From assembly GCA_043806135.1 (NCBI GenBank), contig JAZDHG010000106.1, forward strand, positions 1 to 55,661: DNA of 55,661 nt, given 5' to 3'. Shown in pieces: positions 31,014 through 39,757 of the stretch (its first letter is position 1; each line of letters starts with the position of its first letter). This stretch comes from JAGLQQ01 sp043806135 (lineage in GTDB: Bacteria; Omnitrophota; Gorgyraeia; B26-G9). A program made the position numbers and the translations under genes. The notes under the pieces are model-generated. The model searched no databases and had not been told where the DNA came from. It saw nothing but the letters and a program-made list of their open reading frames with translations.

Positions 31014-32633
31014 ATGAATCCATGGTTTCGAAAAATAAAAATTTTCTTTGAAGACCATTGGGTGGTAGTCGTATCTGTTTTTGTGGCGATTGTGCTCGTT
31101 GTCCTATCAGCCATCGGTATGGCACAGCTTGAATCGTATGCGCGAATAACCGCTTTGGCTAATATGCCCTTGTGGATACTGGTTATGCTTATCAGCGGTT
31201 GTATTACTGCTTTTATATATGTTTCTGTGATGTTTGGATATATGGGAAAGATGAAACAGTCAAAGGTTGACCCGAGTAAGGTAAATATTAAGTTTTCTGA
31301 TGTTATCGGGATAGACCAGGCAGTTGAAGAAGCCAGAGAAGTCACACAGTTATTACTAGACCGCTCACGCTTAAAAAACATAGGAGCGCTGTTTATAAAA
31401 GGGATCCTTATGATTGGCCCTCCCGGCTGTGGAAAAACATATCTGGCAAAAGCGATCGCTACGGAAACAGGTGTTCCGTTTTTAAGCTTGTCTGGTTCTG
31501 AATTTGTGGAAATGTTTGTAGGAGTTGGTGCTAGCCGGGTAAGAAAATTATTTCATAATGCCCGCAGGCTAGCCTATTCACACGGCGGATGCATAATATT
31601 TATTGATGAAATCGATGCGGTCGGACGTGTGCGGGCATTTTCTTTCGGTGGAGGACAGGAAACGAACAATACTCTGAACCAGCTCTTAGTTGAGCTTGAC
31701 GGTGTGACCGGAAATGCGAACATTGTTATTATCGGAGCTACTAACGCTGCTGAGGGGCATCTTGATCCGGCTTTAATGCGTCCTGGCAGATTTGACCGTA
31801 AAATTTATTTCAGCCTGCCGGACGTTGACCAGAGAGCACAGATTTTCAGCTATTACCTCAAAAAAGTTAAAAGCGATCCGAACCTGGATATAGGACGTCT
31901 TGCCCGTCAAACAGTAGGTAAAACACCTGCGGATATTGAAAATGTCGTAAGAGAAGCAGCATTAGTAGCCGCTCGATATAAAAAGGACCATATCTCTCAT
32001 AAGGAATTAAGTGAGGCGATGGAGCGTATTGATCTGGGATTAAAGCATCGCATGAAAATGCTTCCGCTGGAAAAGGAAATGACTGCTTATCACGAAGCGG
32101 GACATCTGATTGCTACCTTTTTTCTGCATCCGTTCAATGATGTTTTTAAGGCCTCAATTATACCCAGAAAAGAAACCATGGGCGTGGTTCACCACCAACC
32201 AAGAGATGAATGGCATAGCAAGAGTATAGAAGCTTTTTTAGCTTCTATAAAAGTCTCTCTTGGCGGTTATGCTGCGGAGAGGATTAAATATAATACTTCT
32301 ACAAGCGGTGTTTCTGCAGATTTCATGAATGCAATGCAGATTGCACATACAATGGTTTGGAGGCTGGGTATGGGAGTATCCGGACATATTGGGGATTATG
32401 CGGTAATACCTCCTGAGCAGCTGTCAGATTCAATAAAACAGCGCTTAAATGAAGAGTCAAATCTGATACTCAAAAAATGTTTAAAAGAGGTTGAAGATCT
32501 GCTGAAAAAGGAAAGGGTAATCTTAGATCGATTCGCAAAAGAGCTGATTGAAAAAGAAGAACTAGAGTATGACGATATTGAGGCAATCTTCAAAGAATAT
32601 GGTAAAGAGCCGGCAGCACCGTTTGGTTCGTAA
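31014..32633 (+). CDS. FtsH-family AAA+ zinc metalloprotease with a reduced periplasmic loop
   Basis: The 539-residue protein has two membrane helices (about 17-36 and 53-74) separated by only some 15 residues, whereas FtsH normally has a folded periplasmic domain of about 70. The AAA module follows: Walker A GPPGCGKT (about 135), Walker B IIFIDEIDAVG, pore loop FVEMFVGVGASRVR and SRH RPGRFDR. The M41 zinc site is HEAGH (about 359-363). The C-terminus is shorter than usual. It is probably a membrane quality-control protease or specialised paralogue. AGGGAGG precedes the ATG. Confidence 0.9.
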   Translation: MNPWFRKIKIFFEDHWVVVVSVFVAIVLVVLSAIGMAQLESYARITALANMPLWILVMLISGCITAFIYVSVMFGYMGKMKQSKVDPSKVNIKFSDVIGIDQAVEEAREVTQLLLDRSRLKNIGALFIKGILMIGPPGCGKTYLAKAIATETGVPFLSLSGSEFVEMFVGVGASRVRKLFHNARRLAYSHGGCIIFIDEIDAVGRVRAFSFGGGQETNNTLNQLLVELDGVTGNANIVIIGATNAAEGHLDPALMRPGRFDRKIYFSLPDVDQRAQIFSYYLKKVKSDPNLDIGRLARQTVGKTPADIENVVREAALVAARYKKDHISHKELSEAMERIDLGLKHRMKMLPLEKEMTAYHEAGHLIATFFLHPFNDVFKASIIPRKETMGVVHHQPRDEWHSKSIEAFLASIKVSLGGYAAERIKYNTSTSGVSADFMNAMQIAHTMVWRLGMGVSGHIGDYAVIPPEQLSDSIKQRLNEESNLILKKCLKEVEDLLKKERVILDRFAKELIEKEELEYDDIEAIFKEYGKEPAAPFGS

Positions 32634-33450
32634 TTTATTCATGACAGGCTTGTATATAAGTTTTGTCTGTAGCGGATGCGCTCCGTCTTATCCAAAGGAT
32701 AAGCTTACGGAAACACTTATAAATGTCTGCAAAAAAGAATATAAAGTTGAAATACAGGCAAAGCTTGTCGGTAAAACTATAGTTGTATTTGTACCTCTTG
32801 ATGAACTTTTTGATTTAAAACTGGATATATCCCCTGAAGCGATTGAAAAGATTGAAGACGTAATTTTAACTACGTCCCGGGCACTTTTCAGTACAGATGC
32901 CGAGGTGGATTTTTATGTGATTATTGCCGCTGATGTGAAGACTACCGCGGCAGAAGTTTTTTTAATAAGATATATGGATGATGTGTATAAGTTCATGCAT
33001 GGCTGGATAAATAGGGAAGATTACGGCAGGAGAATACTCTGGCAGATAAATTTTAACCCGAAGCTTTTGAAAGATTCATTTTTTGATTTTGACGTTGAGG
33101 AAATAACTTTGCCCGGTTTTTTAGCCCAGCAGATCGCACAAAGAGCAAATAAAATCTTTGCCTCTTCGGTTGTTCATAAAATAAAAATAAATTCAGAATT
33201 CGATCCCCAGACTCAACGGTTTTTCTTTTCGGTTGTTTCAGCGGATAATACTAGATTTCAGAAAATATATCTGCCGATCATTGCCAATGTTGCCGATAAG
33301 GTCCTGGCGGAGTACAAGTTTGAAGATTTTAGTGAGATAATTATAAGAAACGAGTTGTTGAGGAATTCTTTAGTAATTACCAAAAATGACAAAGAAAAAT
33401 ATCGCAAGGTGGATATTGATGCGCTGTTGACCCTGCCTTTTTTTAATTGA
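32599..33450 (+). CDS. Uncharacterised probable lipoprotein
   Basis: About 283 residues from ATG 32599. The N-terminus RQHRLVRNLFMTGLYISF then CSGC looks like a lipoprotein signal, although the residue at -3 is Cys. The rest is a soluble alpha/beta protein with no motif I recognise (IVVFVPLDELFDLKLDISPEAI, VDFYVIIAADVKTTAAEVFLIRYMDDV). The start overlaps ftsH by 35 bp; ATG 32641 avoids overlap but gives a weaker signal. Coupling to ftsH suggests an envelope role. Confidence 0.6.
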   Translation: MVKSRQHRLVRNLFMTGLYISFVCSGCAPSYPKDKLTETLINVCKKEYKVEIQAKLVGKTIVVFVPLDELFDLKLDISPEAIEKIEDVILTTSRALFSTDAEVDFYVIIAADVKTTAAEVFLIRYMDDVYKFMHGWINREDYGRRILWQINFNPKLLKDSFFDFDVEEITLPGFLAQQIAQRANKIFASSVVHKIKINSEFDPQTQRFFFSVVSADNTRFQKIYLPIIANVADKVLAEYKFEDFSEIIIRNELLRNSLVITKNDKEKYRKVDIDALLTLPFFN

Positions 33451-33483
33451 TATGTAACATTAGTAGGCAAAGGAGTGGATAAG

Positions 33484-34296
33484 GTGAACGAAAAAGAATT
33501 AACAAAAAAAGCTGTTCAGATGAGAAGAGATGTTATCAGGATGCTTGAAATCGCCGGCTCAGGGCACCCAGGAGGATCATTATCGGCAGCGGATATATTG
33601 ACTTGTTTGTTTTTTAATGTCATGCGTCACAAACCAAAAGAGCCTCAGTGGCCTGACCGAGATCGGTTCCATATGTCAAAAGGGCACTGTTGTCCTATCT
33701 GGTATGCAATTTTGGCTGATTTGGGTTATTTTCCCAAAAAAGAGCTCGATTCATTGCGTTCTTTAGGGGCGCTGCTGCAGGGGCATCCTGATCCTAATAT
33801 CCCTGGTGTTGATGTGGCCAGCGGATCCTTGGGGCAGGGACTTTCTGTGTCCATGGGCATGGCAATAGCAGGGAAAATGGATAATAAGGATTATAGAGTT
33901 TATTGTCTTTTGGGTGATGGAGAAATCCAGGAAGGAAATGTCTGGGAAGCTGCTATGGCCTGTTCCCACTTCAAATGTGATAACCTTTGTGCGATATTAG
34001 ATCACAATGGTTTTCAGATTGATGGCCGGGTTGAAGATGTGATGAAAATTGAACCGATTGCGGATAAATGGAAGGCTTTTGGTTGGGAGGTTCTTGGAAT
34101 TAATGGACATAATATAAATGAGATTCTTAATGCTTTTGAACAAGCAAAAAAAATCAAGAATAAGCCGACAATTATAATTGCTAAAACAATAAAAGGTAAG
34201 GATGTTTCATTTATGGAAAATGTGGTGGATTTTCATGGTAGAGCACCTACTCAAGAAGAAGCGGCGATTGCGTTTAAGGAGTTAACTGATGAGTAA
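33484..34296 (+). CDS. Transketolase, N-terminal (thiamine-diphosphate binding) subunit
   Basis: The 270-residue subunit carries the thiamine-diphosphate/metal half of transketolase: SGHPGGSLSAADIL, HMSKGHCCPIWYA, GSLGQGLSVSMGMA, and GDGEIQEGNVWEA as the ThDP motif, then DHNGFQIDG. Split transketolase is common in archaea and many anaerobic bacteria; two chains together move two-carbon units in the pentose phosphate pathway. GTG 33484 has AGGAG eight bases upstream. Its stop overlaps the next start by 8 bp. Confidence 0.93.
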   Translation: MNEKELTKKAVQMRRDVIRMLEIAGSGHPGGSLSAADILTCLFFNVMRHKPKEPQWPDRDRFHMSKGHCCPIWYAILADLGYFPKKELDSLRSLGALLQGHPDPNIPGVDVASGSLGQGLSVSMGMAIAGKMDNKDYRVYCLLGDGEIQEGNVWEAAMACSHFKCDNLCAILDHNGFQIDGRVEDVMKIEPIADKWKAFGWEVLGINGHNINEILNAFEQAKKIKNKPTIIIAKTIKGKDVSFMENVVDFHGRAPTQEEAAIAFKELTDE

Positions 34297-35230
34297 AGAG
34301 ATGATGTATCAAAGGGATGTGTATGGTAAAACACTGGTAGAGCTGGGAAAGGAAGATAAAAGCATTGTTGTTTTAGACGCAGATTTATCCGGTTCGACAA
34401 GAACCTCGTTCTTTAATATGGAATTTCCTGATAGATTTTTTAATTTCGGAGTTGCTGAACAAAATATGATAGCTACAGCAGCGGGAATGGCAAGCTGCGG
34501 TAAGACGGTATTTGCTTCTACTTTTGCCATGTTTGCTACAGGCAGGGCATGGGATCAGCTGAGAAATTCAGTATGTTACAGTAATATGAATGTGAAACTT
34601 GTAGCTACTCATGCCGGCATTACTGTGGGGCCAGATGGAGCTACTCACCAGGCTTTAGAGGATATTGCTTTAATGCGCGTTATCCCTAATATGACAGTTA
34701 TCGTTCCATGTGACGGTCCCCAGACAAAGGATGCGATAAAAGCAGCGGTAAAAATACGAGGTCCGGTTTATGTGCGCCTGGGCAGAGAAAAGGTTACCAC
34801 AATAGAGGGACTGGGAAACTTTGAGGTAGGCAAGGTAAATGTCTTAAGAAAAGGCAAGAATATAGCCATATTCGCTTGCGGAATTATGACGGAGCAGGCA
34901 CTGATCGCAGCGGAGGAACTCTCTAAATGCGCAATAGAATGTTCTGTGATAAATGTGCATACTATTAAGCCGCTTGATGTTGATACTGTCGATAAGATAA
35001 CCAAAAAAATCGGTTCAATAATAATTTGCGAAGAACATTCGGTTATCGGCGGTTTAGGCTGTGCTATTGAAGAAGTTATTGCTGAAACAGGCCGGGGAGT
35101 GCGGGTTGCCAGAATTGGGGTTAATAACCGTTTTGGGCAATCAGGGAGTTCCCAGGATTTATTAAGGGAATATAAGCTTCGCTCCGTTGATATAATTGAA
35201 ATTGCCAAAAAATTGCATAGCAAATCCTGA
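34289..35230 (+). CDS. Transketolase, C-terminal subunit
   Basis: The 313-residue partner has the pyrimidine-binding and C-terminal domains: VVLDADLSGSTRTSFF, FNFGVAEQNMIATAAGMASCGKTVF with the conserved Glu that activates ThDP, THAGITVGPDGATHQALEDIALMR, and ENHS-like EEHSVIGGLG. It overlaps the N-terminal subunit gene, giving equal expression. The product supplies ribose-5-phosphate for prs and glyceraldehyde-3-phosphate for the MEP enzymes encoded nearby. Confidence 0.93.
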   Translation: MSKEMMYQRDVYGKTLVELGKEDKSIVVLDADLSGSTRTSFFNMEFPDRFFNFGVAEQNMIATAAGMASCGKTVFASTFAMFATGRAWDQLRNSVCYSNMNVKLVATHAGITVGPDGATHQALEDIALMRVIPNMTVIVPCDGPQTKDAIKAAVKIRGPVYVRLGREKVTTIEGLGNFEVGKVNVLRKGKNIAIFACGIMTEQALIAAEELSKCAIECSVINVHTIKPLDVDTVDKITKKIGSIIICEEHSVIGGLGCAIEEVIAETGRGVRVARIGVNNRFGQSGSSQDLLREYKLRSVDIIEIAKKLHSKS

Positions 35231-35242
35231 AAGTGTTGCTTT

Positions 35243-36091
35243 ATGATTAAACGTCTTGCACCTGCTAAGATTAATTTATTCCTTGAAGTAGAGGGTAAAA
35301 GGAAAGACGGTTATCACAATATAACAACCCTATTTTTGAAGGTCGGGCTTTATGATAGGCTTTCTTTCAAGAAAATAGATAAGGGTATAAATGTTGAATG
35401 CAGGCATTCTTTGATCCCGGACGATCATGAAAAGAATTTAGTTTATCGGGCGGCCAGCCTGATGCACAAAAAACTAACTAAAGATCAGGGTATAGAAATC
35501 CATCTGGAAAAGAATATTCCCGTAGGAGCAGGCTTAGGCGGCGGCTCAAGTGATGCGGCAACCACCTTACTTGCTCTTAATGATATATGGGAGCTGAATT
35601 TATCAACAAAAGAGCTTTGCAGCCTTGGTAAAAAACTTGGGGCAGATGTGCCTTTATTTTTGATACCGGATACAGCGGTCCTGGCTAAAGGCATTGGGGA
35701 TAGGTTAAGGCCTGTTAAAATACGGAAAAAGTTCTGGATTGTGCTTATAAATCCCGGTATTTTTATCGCTACTAAGGATATTTATAAGGCTTTGCCCGGA
35801 AGCTTGACAAAGGCGGGTTTTGATGTTAAACTGCTCATTCATGCGTTGCAAAATGCGGATTTAGATTCAATTGGAAAGACATTGTTTAATAGGCTTGAGA
35901 CAGTTGTTTTTAAGAAACAAAAAGTATTAGAAAAGTTGAAACAAAAAGTATCCGCCCTTGGCGTTAGGGCGGTTTTAATGTCTGGAAGTGGTTCAGTGAT
36001 CTTTGGTATCTTAAGGAATAGAGAGGAGGCTATAGGCATCAAGAATGGACTTCAGGGCATTTGCGAAGTAATGGTTGTGAAAAGTCTATAA
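35243..36091 (+). CDS. ispE: 4-diphosphocytidyl-2-C-methyl-D-erythritol kinase
   Basis: A 282-residue GHMP kinase phosphorylating CDP-ME in the MEP pathway. Signatures are APAKINLFLEVEGKRKDGYH at the N-terminus, the ATP loop IPVGAGLGGGSSDAATTLLAL, LGADVPLFL, and MSGSGSVIFGI near the end. It follows the transketolase C subunit by 13 bp. Together with dxr and ispG in the window it shows a MEP-dependent organism. Confidence 0.95.
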   Translation: MIKRLAPAKINLFLEVEGKRKDGYHNITTLFLKVGLYDRLSFKKIDKGINVECRHSLIPDDHEKNLVYRAASLMHKKLTKDQGIEIHLEKNIPVGAGLGGGSSDAATTLLALNDIWELNLSTKELCSLGKKLGADVPLFLIPDTAVLAKGIGDRLRPVKIRKKFWIVLINPGIFIATKDIYKALPGSLTKAGFDVKLLIHALQNADLDSIGKTLFNRLETVVFKKQKVLEKLKQKVSALGVRAVLMSGSGSVIFGILRNREEAIGIKNGLQGICEVMVVKSL

Positions 36092-36123
36092 CCGCATACA
36101 TCTTGGAAAGGAGTGATTCGAAG

Positions 36124-36558
36124 ATGGAAGTTACAGAAGTAAGAGTATTTTTGCGTAATAAAGATAGCAATAAAAAGTTAAAAGCATATGTTACCGTAAC
36201 TTTCGATAATTGTTTTGTTGTTAGAGACGTAAAGGTTATTGAAGGAAGCAAAGGTTTATTCGTTGCCATGCCTTCATCTAAAATGAAGATAACATGCTCT
36301 CAATGCGGACATCGTAACGTGGTTCGCAGTAAATTTTGCAATCAATGCGGAACTTCAGTAGAACAGCTATCAAAGCCATCAGCAACACCTGAGGAAGCTC
36401 GCCAGACCGAACACAAGGATATAGCTCATCCAATTACGCCGGAATGCAGAGAGTACATCCAAAAGAAAGTTCTTGAGGCATATGCGGAAGAAGCGGCAAA
36501 GGCTCCTCAAGACATTGCTTCAGAGAAGGTAGAACAGGATATGTTGTCAGAGGATTGA
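36124..36558 (+). CDS. spoVG: SpoVG-family RNA/DNA-binding regulator with an inserted zinc ribbon
   Basis: The 144-residue protein splits the SpoVG fold. Residues 1-53 (MEVTEVRVFL, KLKAYVTVTFDNCFVVRDVKVI, GLFVAMPSSK) and 98-135 (HKDIAHPITPECREYIQKKVLEAY) match SpoVG, where these blocks are separated by only a short loop. Between them is a zinc ribbon, C58-x2-C61-x10-C72-x2-C75 (TCSQCGHRN...KFCNQCGTS), and a Pro/Ser linker. SpoVG binds RNA and DNA and links to cell division and virulence control. The ribbon probably adds a binding surface. AAAGGAG precedes ATG 36124. It follows ispE directly, as spoVG often does. Confidence 0.9.
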   Translation: MEVTEVRVFLRNKDSNKKLKAYVTVTFDNCFVVRDVKVIEGSKGLFVAMPSSKMKITCSQCGHRNVVRSKFCNQCGTSVEQLSKPSATPEEARQTEHKDIAHPITPECREYIQKKVLEAYAEEAAKAPQDIASEKVEQDMLSED

Positions 36559-36595
36559 ACTATCGCTGCTTCTGATTTAGGATAAAGAGACATTT

Positions 36596-36670
36596 TGCCC
36601 GGTAGTGTAATTGGCAACACCCGAGAATTTGGATCTCGTTTTCCAGGTTCGATTCCTGGCCGGGCAGCCA
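36596..36670 (+). tRNA. tRNA-Gln (anticodon TTG), CCA encoded
   Basis: The 75-nt cloverleaf has acceptor TGCCCGG/CCGGGCA, discriminator G and encoded CCA. The anticodon stem is CGAGA/TCTCG with loop ATTTGGA, so the anticodon is TTG for Gln. The T arm is CCAGG-TTCGATT-CCTGG. The D arm contains the AGTGTAATTGGCAACA segment typical of bacterial tRNA-Gln. Confidence 0.96.
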
Positions 36671-36856
36671 CAAAACAATTAAGATTAGGAATCGAAACAA
36701 GATGAACGCCGACCTCATGGGAGGAAAAACGAGCAGGACTGTGAGTGACAGTGAACCGGGTGGGCCTGCGCAGGAAAAATCAGGAGGATTTTTTCGTAGT
36801 AGGCGATTCCTGGCCGGACAGCCACAAAACAATTAAGATTAGGAATCGAAACAAGA
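36650..36856. repeat. Duplicated tRNA-Gln 3' end with flank (att-like direct repeat)
   Basis: Bases 36650-36702, running from the T-loop of tRNA-Gln into its downstream flank, recur at 36804-36856 with 52 of 53 identical. The only change is GGGCAG to GGACAG. CGATTCCT and AGGAATCG within each copy are inverted repeats of each other. A second direct repeat, GAACGCCGACCTCA and following bases, occurs at 36704-36735 and 36904-36935. A duplicated tRNA 3' end is what integration and excision or tandem duplication leaves behind. No integrase gene is present. Confidence 0.75.
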
Positions 36857-37151
36857 CGCCAGCCTCTCCGATACAGGGAGGCACAATCGAAATGGCTAGG
36901 CGGGAACGCCGACCTCAGGGGAGAAAAAGCGAGCATCCCTGAACCAGAGCGACCGCGGAACCAGGCACGGTTCACGGCAAGAGTTCGGTGCATGGCGTAG
37001 GCTGCGAGTACAAGTGTTTCGGGTGAACCAGTGGCTTTCTTGGGCAGGGTATGTTTTTCTTGCGGTATATATCATAAATTAAAGGATATAGAGAAGTTAA
37101 AATTTAATGCTATTTTATTTAATATTTTGATTTTTTATAAAGGGTGAAATT
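36857..37151. other. Non-coding gap before glmU
   Basis: Apart from the second copy of the GAACGCCGACCTCA repeat (36904-36935), I see small inverted repeats such as CCTCTCC...GGGAGG near 36866. An AT-rich probable promoter zone lies at 37080-37140. There is no credible open reading frame on either strand. The base composition of 36860-37010 is clearly more GC-rich than its surroundings. Confidence 0.4.
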
Positions 37152-38438
37152 ATGAAGAATATCAATGCTGTTATATTGGCTGCTGGTGAAGGAACGCGCA
37201 TGAATTCTAAAATCCCTAAGATATTGCATCGGCTTGGTTCTAAGCCTATGCTTGGTCATGTAATTGAAAATGTTCAGGCTGCAGGCATCAAGAACATCTT
37301 TATTATTACCGGATATAAGTCTGAGATGGTAGAAGAATATGTTGGCGATAATGCTAAATGTGTACAGCAAAAAAAGCTTTTAGGAACAGCAGATGCCGTT
37401 TGGCAAATAAGAAATGAGCCGGCTCTAAAAGAAAAGGACTCTAGACTGCTGATTATTTATGGGGATACACCGCTTATTCGCGCGGCTACTATAAGGGACA
37501 TTATTAAGAAACATTACAGTGAATCTGTTGCTGGAACATTGCTTAGTGCTCAGACAAAAGACCCGACCGGATATGGCAGGATTGTGCGCACTGATGGGGG
37601 TAAGGTGATCAAGATTGTCGAAGAGCAGGAGGCAAGTGTGTATGAGCGCGCAATCGAGGAGATTAATGTCGGTGTATATGTTTTTGAGACAAATAAGCTT
37701 TTTAATGCGATCGAAAAAATTAAGCCTAATAATAAGAAAAAGGAATATTATCTTACCGATGTCGTTCAGGTTTTACACAAAGAAAATGAGGCAGTTAATG
37801 CAATAGAAACGAAAAATTATAATGAAATACTGGGAGTCAATTCCCGGTTTAGCTTAGCACAGGCCTATGAGATCTTCAGGATGCGAATACTTAATGAGAT
37901 TATTGAATCAGGGGTTACGGTTCTTGATCCTAAAACTACTTATATTGATGAAAAAGTAACCATAGGCAGAGATACGGTGATCTACCCTTGTACGTTTATT
38001 GAAAGGGATGTGCTTATTGGAGAAAATTGTTCTATCGGACCGTTTGCCCATATACGTTCAAAATCTAAAGTTGCTGACGGGGTTGCCATAGGCAACTTTG
38101 TTGAACTTAACAGATCAGAGGTCGGCGAAAATTCGCGTATAAAACATCAAAGCTATATTGGAGATACTAAGATTGGTAAGAATGTAAATGTAGGTGCCGG
38201 TACTATTGTTGCGAATTACGACGGAAAAAATAAAAACAAGACAATTGTTAAGGATGGAGCGTTTATTGGCTCCGGTACTATTCTGGTTGCTCCGGTTAAA
38301 ATGGGTAAAAATGCGGTTACAGGAGCCGGGGCAGTAGTTACAAAAAACAAGAATATTGCCGATAATACCATAGTGGTCGGGGTCCCGGCCAAGGTTTTAA
38401 AAAAAAATAAAAAAGTAAAATCAAAAACAAAACAATAA
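37152..38438 (+). CDS. glmU: Bifunctional UDP-GlcNAc pyrophosphorylase / glucosamine-1-phosphate acetyltransferase
   Basis: The 428-residue enzyme makes UDP-GlcNAc for peptidoglycan and lipid A. The N-terminal uridyltransferase has LAAGEGTRMNSKIPKILH and GDTPLIR. From about residue 240 a left-handed beta-helix of hexapeptide repeats forms the acetyltransferase (VTIGRDTVIYPCTFIERDVLIGENCSIGPFAHIRS, then the IKHQSYIGDTKIGKNVNVGAGTIVANYDG signature). The tail is Lys-rich. The length is slightly below the usual 450. It supplies substrate to the lpxA-lpxD-lpxC genes downstream. Confidence 0.94.
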   Translation: MKNINAVILAAGEGTRMNSKIPKILHRLGSKPMLGHVIENVQAAGIKNIFIITGYKSEMVEEYVGDNAKCVQQKKLLGTADAVWQIRNEPALKEKDSRLLIIYGDTPLIRAATIRDIIKKHYSESVAGTLLSAQTKDPTGYGRIVRTDGGKVIKIVEEQEASVYERAIEEINVGVYVFETNKLFNAIEKIKPNNKKKEYYLTDVVQVLHKENEAVNAIETKNYNEILGVNSRFSLAQAYEIFRMRILNEIIESGVTVLDPKTTYIDEKVTIGRDTVIYPCTFIERDVLIGENCSIGPFAHIRSKSKVADGVAIGNFVELNRSEVGENSRIKHQSYIGDTKIGKNVNVGAGTIVANYDGKNKNKTIVKDGAFIGSGTILVAPVKMGKNAVTGAGAVVTKNKNIADNTIVVGVPAKVLKKNKKVKSKTKQ

Positions 38439-38470
38439 ACCGCAAAAAATTAAAATTGTGAGGTCTGATT

Positions 38471-39409
38471 ATGCAGGAAAAACTAATGGTTTTTAGCGGT
38501 AATGCAAACCCTAAACTAGCTCACGATATATGCAAGAATTTAGGTATACCTCTGGGAGATGCCTTTGTAGGTCGTTTCAGTGAGGGAGAGATACAGATAA
38601 AAGTGAACCAGAATGTAAGAGGGAAAGATGTGTTCGTGATCCAGCCCACTTGCCCACCGACAAACGATAATTTAATGGAGTTACTGATTCTTATGGATGC
38701 TTTGGCCAGGTCTTCAGCAGGGAGAATCACTGCGGTCATTCCTTATTACGGATATGCGAGACAGGACAGAAAAGACCAGCCAAGAGTTCCGATAACAGCC
38801 AAATTGGTGGCAAATCTGCTGGCAAATGCGGGAGCCCAAAGAATCTTGGCAATGGATTTACATGCTGGACAGATTCAGGGATTTTTTGATATACCTGTGG
38901 ATCATTTATTTGCTGCGCCTGTTTTGATCGATTATTTTAGAAAATTTGTCGGTGATGACCTGGTTATATTCTCCCCTGATGTGGGCGGAGTAAAAATGGC
39001 AAGAGCATTTGCTAAACGACTTGAGGCTCCTTTAGGCATAGTGGACAAAAGACGTGTTGATGGGCAAAGCGCCGAGGTAATGAATATCCTTGGGGAAGTC
39101 AAAGGCAAAAGAGTGATCTTGGTAGATGATATGTGTGCAACTGCCGGATCTCTGAGCGAAGCAGCTAATATTTTGGAAAAAAGAGGTGCAAAGTCTATTT
39201 ATGCGGGGGTAACACACGGAATCTTTTCCGGTCCGGCTCTTGAGCGTATTGATAAAAGCGCTTTAAAGGAGATTGTTGTTACAGATACTATTCCCATAAG
39301 TAACGGGGAAAAACACCCCAAGATTAAAATTTTAAGTGTGGCCAACCTATTGGGTGAGGCCATAAAACGTATTCATAATGAAGAATCAGTAAGTTCTTTG
39401 TTTGTATAA
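38471..39409 (+). CDS. prs: Ribose-phosphate pyrophosphokinase
   Basis: The 312-residue enzyme makes PRPP from ribose-5-phosphate and ATP. Conserved segments are FSGNANPKLAHDICKNLG, GRFSEGEIQIKVNQNVRGKDVFV, YYGYARQDRKDQPRVPI, DLHAGQIQGFFDIPVDHL and the PRPP loop VILVDDMCATAGSL. The glmU-prs-rplY-pth order is the common bacterial cluster. PRPP feeds the HisG encoded upstream. Confidence 0.96.
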   Translation: MQEKLMVFSGNANPKLAHDICKNLGIPLGDAFVGRFSEGEIQIKVNQNVRGKDVFVIQPTCPPTNDNLMELLILMDALARSSAGRITAVIPYYGYARQDRKDQPRVPITAKLVANLLANAGAQRILAMDLHAGQIQGFFDIPVDHLFAAPVLIDYFRKFVGDDLVIFSPDVGGVKMARAFAKRLEAPLGIVDKRRVDGQSAEVMNILGEVKGKRVILVDDMCATAGSLSEAANILEKRGAKSIYAGVTHGIFSGPALERIDKSALKEIVVTDTIPISNGEKHPKIKILSVANLLGEAIKRIHNEESVSSLFV

Positions 39410-39419
39410 TGAAGAAATG

Positions 39420-39732
39420 ATTTATGTATGATGAAAAGCATACATAAATTATATTTCTGAATTATACCCAGCCCTTTGGCTGAAGAATGTCGTAAGTATT
39501 TTTTAATAACAGTAACTGTTAATCAAGTAAGAATTGTGGACTCCAAGTCGTAAAAAGGGCTGGGTTCAATTCTCGCATATAACTTAAGTTTATCAGTAAG
39601 TATAAATTATACTTCAGTAAAGACTCCGTTTCATGAACATGGGAAAATTCTCTTTGACAATTTTCCGCATATTCAACGGAGTAAATTCGCAGACGGCCGA
39701 AAGGCCTATAATTTACGCTTAGCGTAAATTAT
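39420..39732. other. Dense palindrome cluster between prs and rplY
   Basis: Successive perfect inverted repeats: ATTTATGTATG/CATACATAAAT (39420-39449); ACCCAGCCCTTT/AAAGGGCTGGGT (39466-39477 with 39554-39565) enclosing TAACAGT-A-ACTGTTA (39507-39521); AACTTAAGTT (39581-39590); AAGTATAA-A-TTATACTT (39598-39614); ACTCCGTT/AACGGAGT (39623-39682) enclosing GGAAAATT/AATTTTCC (39642-39666); GGCC-GAAA-GGCC (39695-39706); and ATAATTTACGCT-T-AGCGTAAATTAT (39708-39732). Most of the 313 bp can pair. No U-run follows any stem, so simple termination is unlikely. It may be a structured RNA or stacked palindromic insertion elements. Confidence 0.75.
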
Positions 39733-39757
39733 CTGCTCATTTAAAGGAGGAGAATAA

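Noticed and set aside
36560..36993. Minus-strand open frames over tRNA-Gln and its repeat
   Set aside because: They translate the tRNA and its duplicated flank, have no ribosome binding site and no protein-like composition.
39420..39732. Palindrome cluster as a set of rho-independent terminators
   Set aside because: None of the stems is followed by a T run, and their number and nesting do not suit termination.
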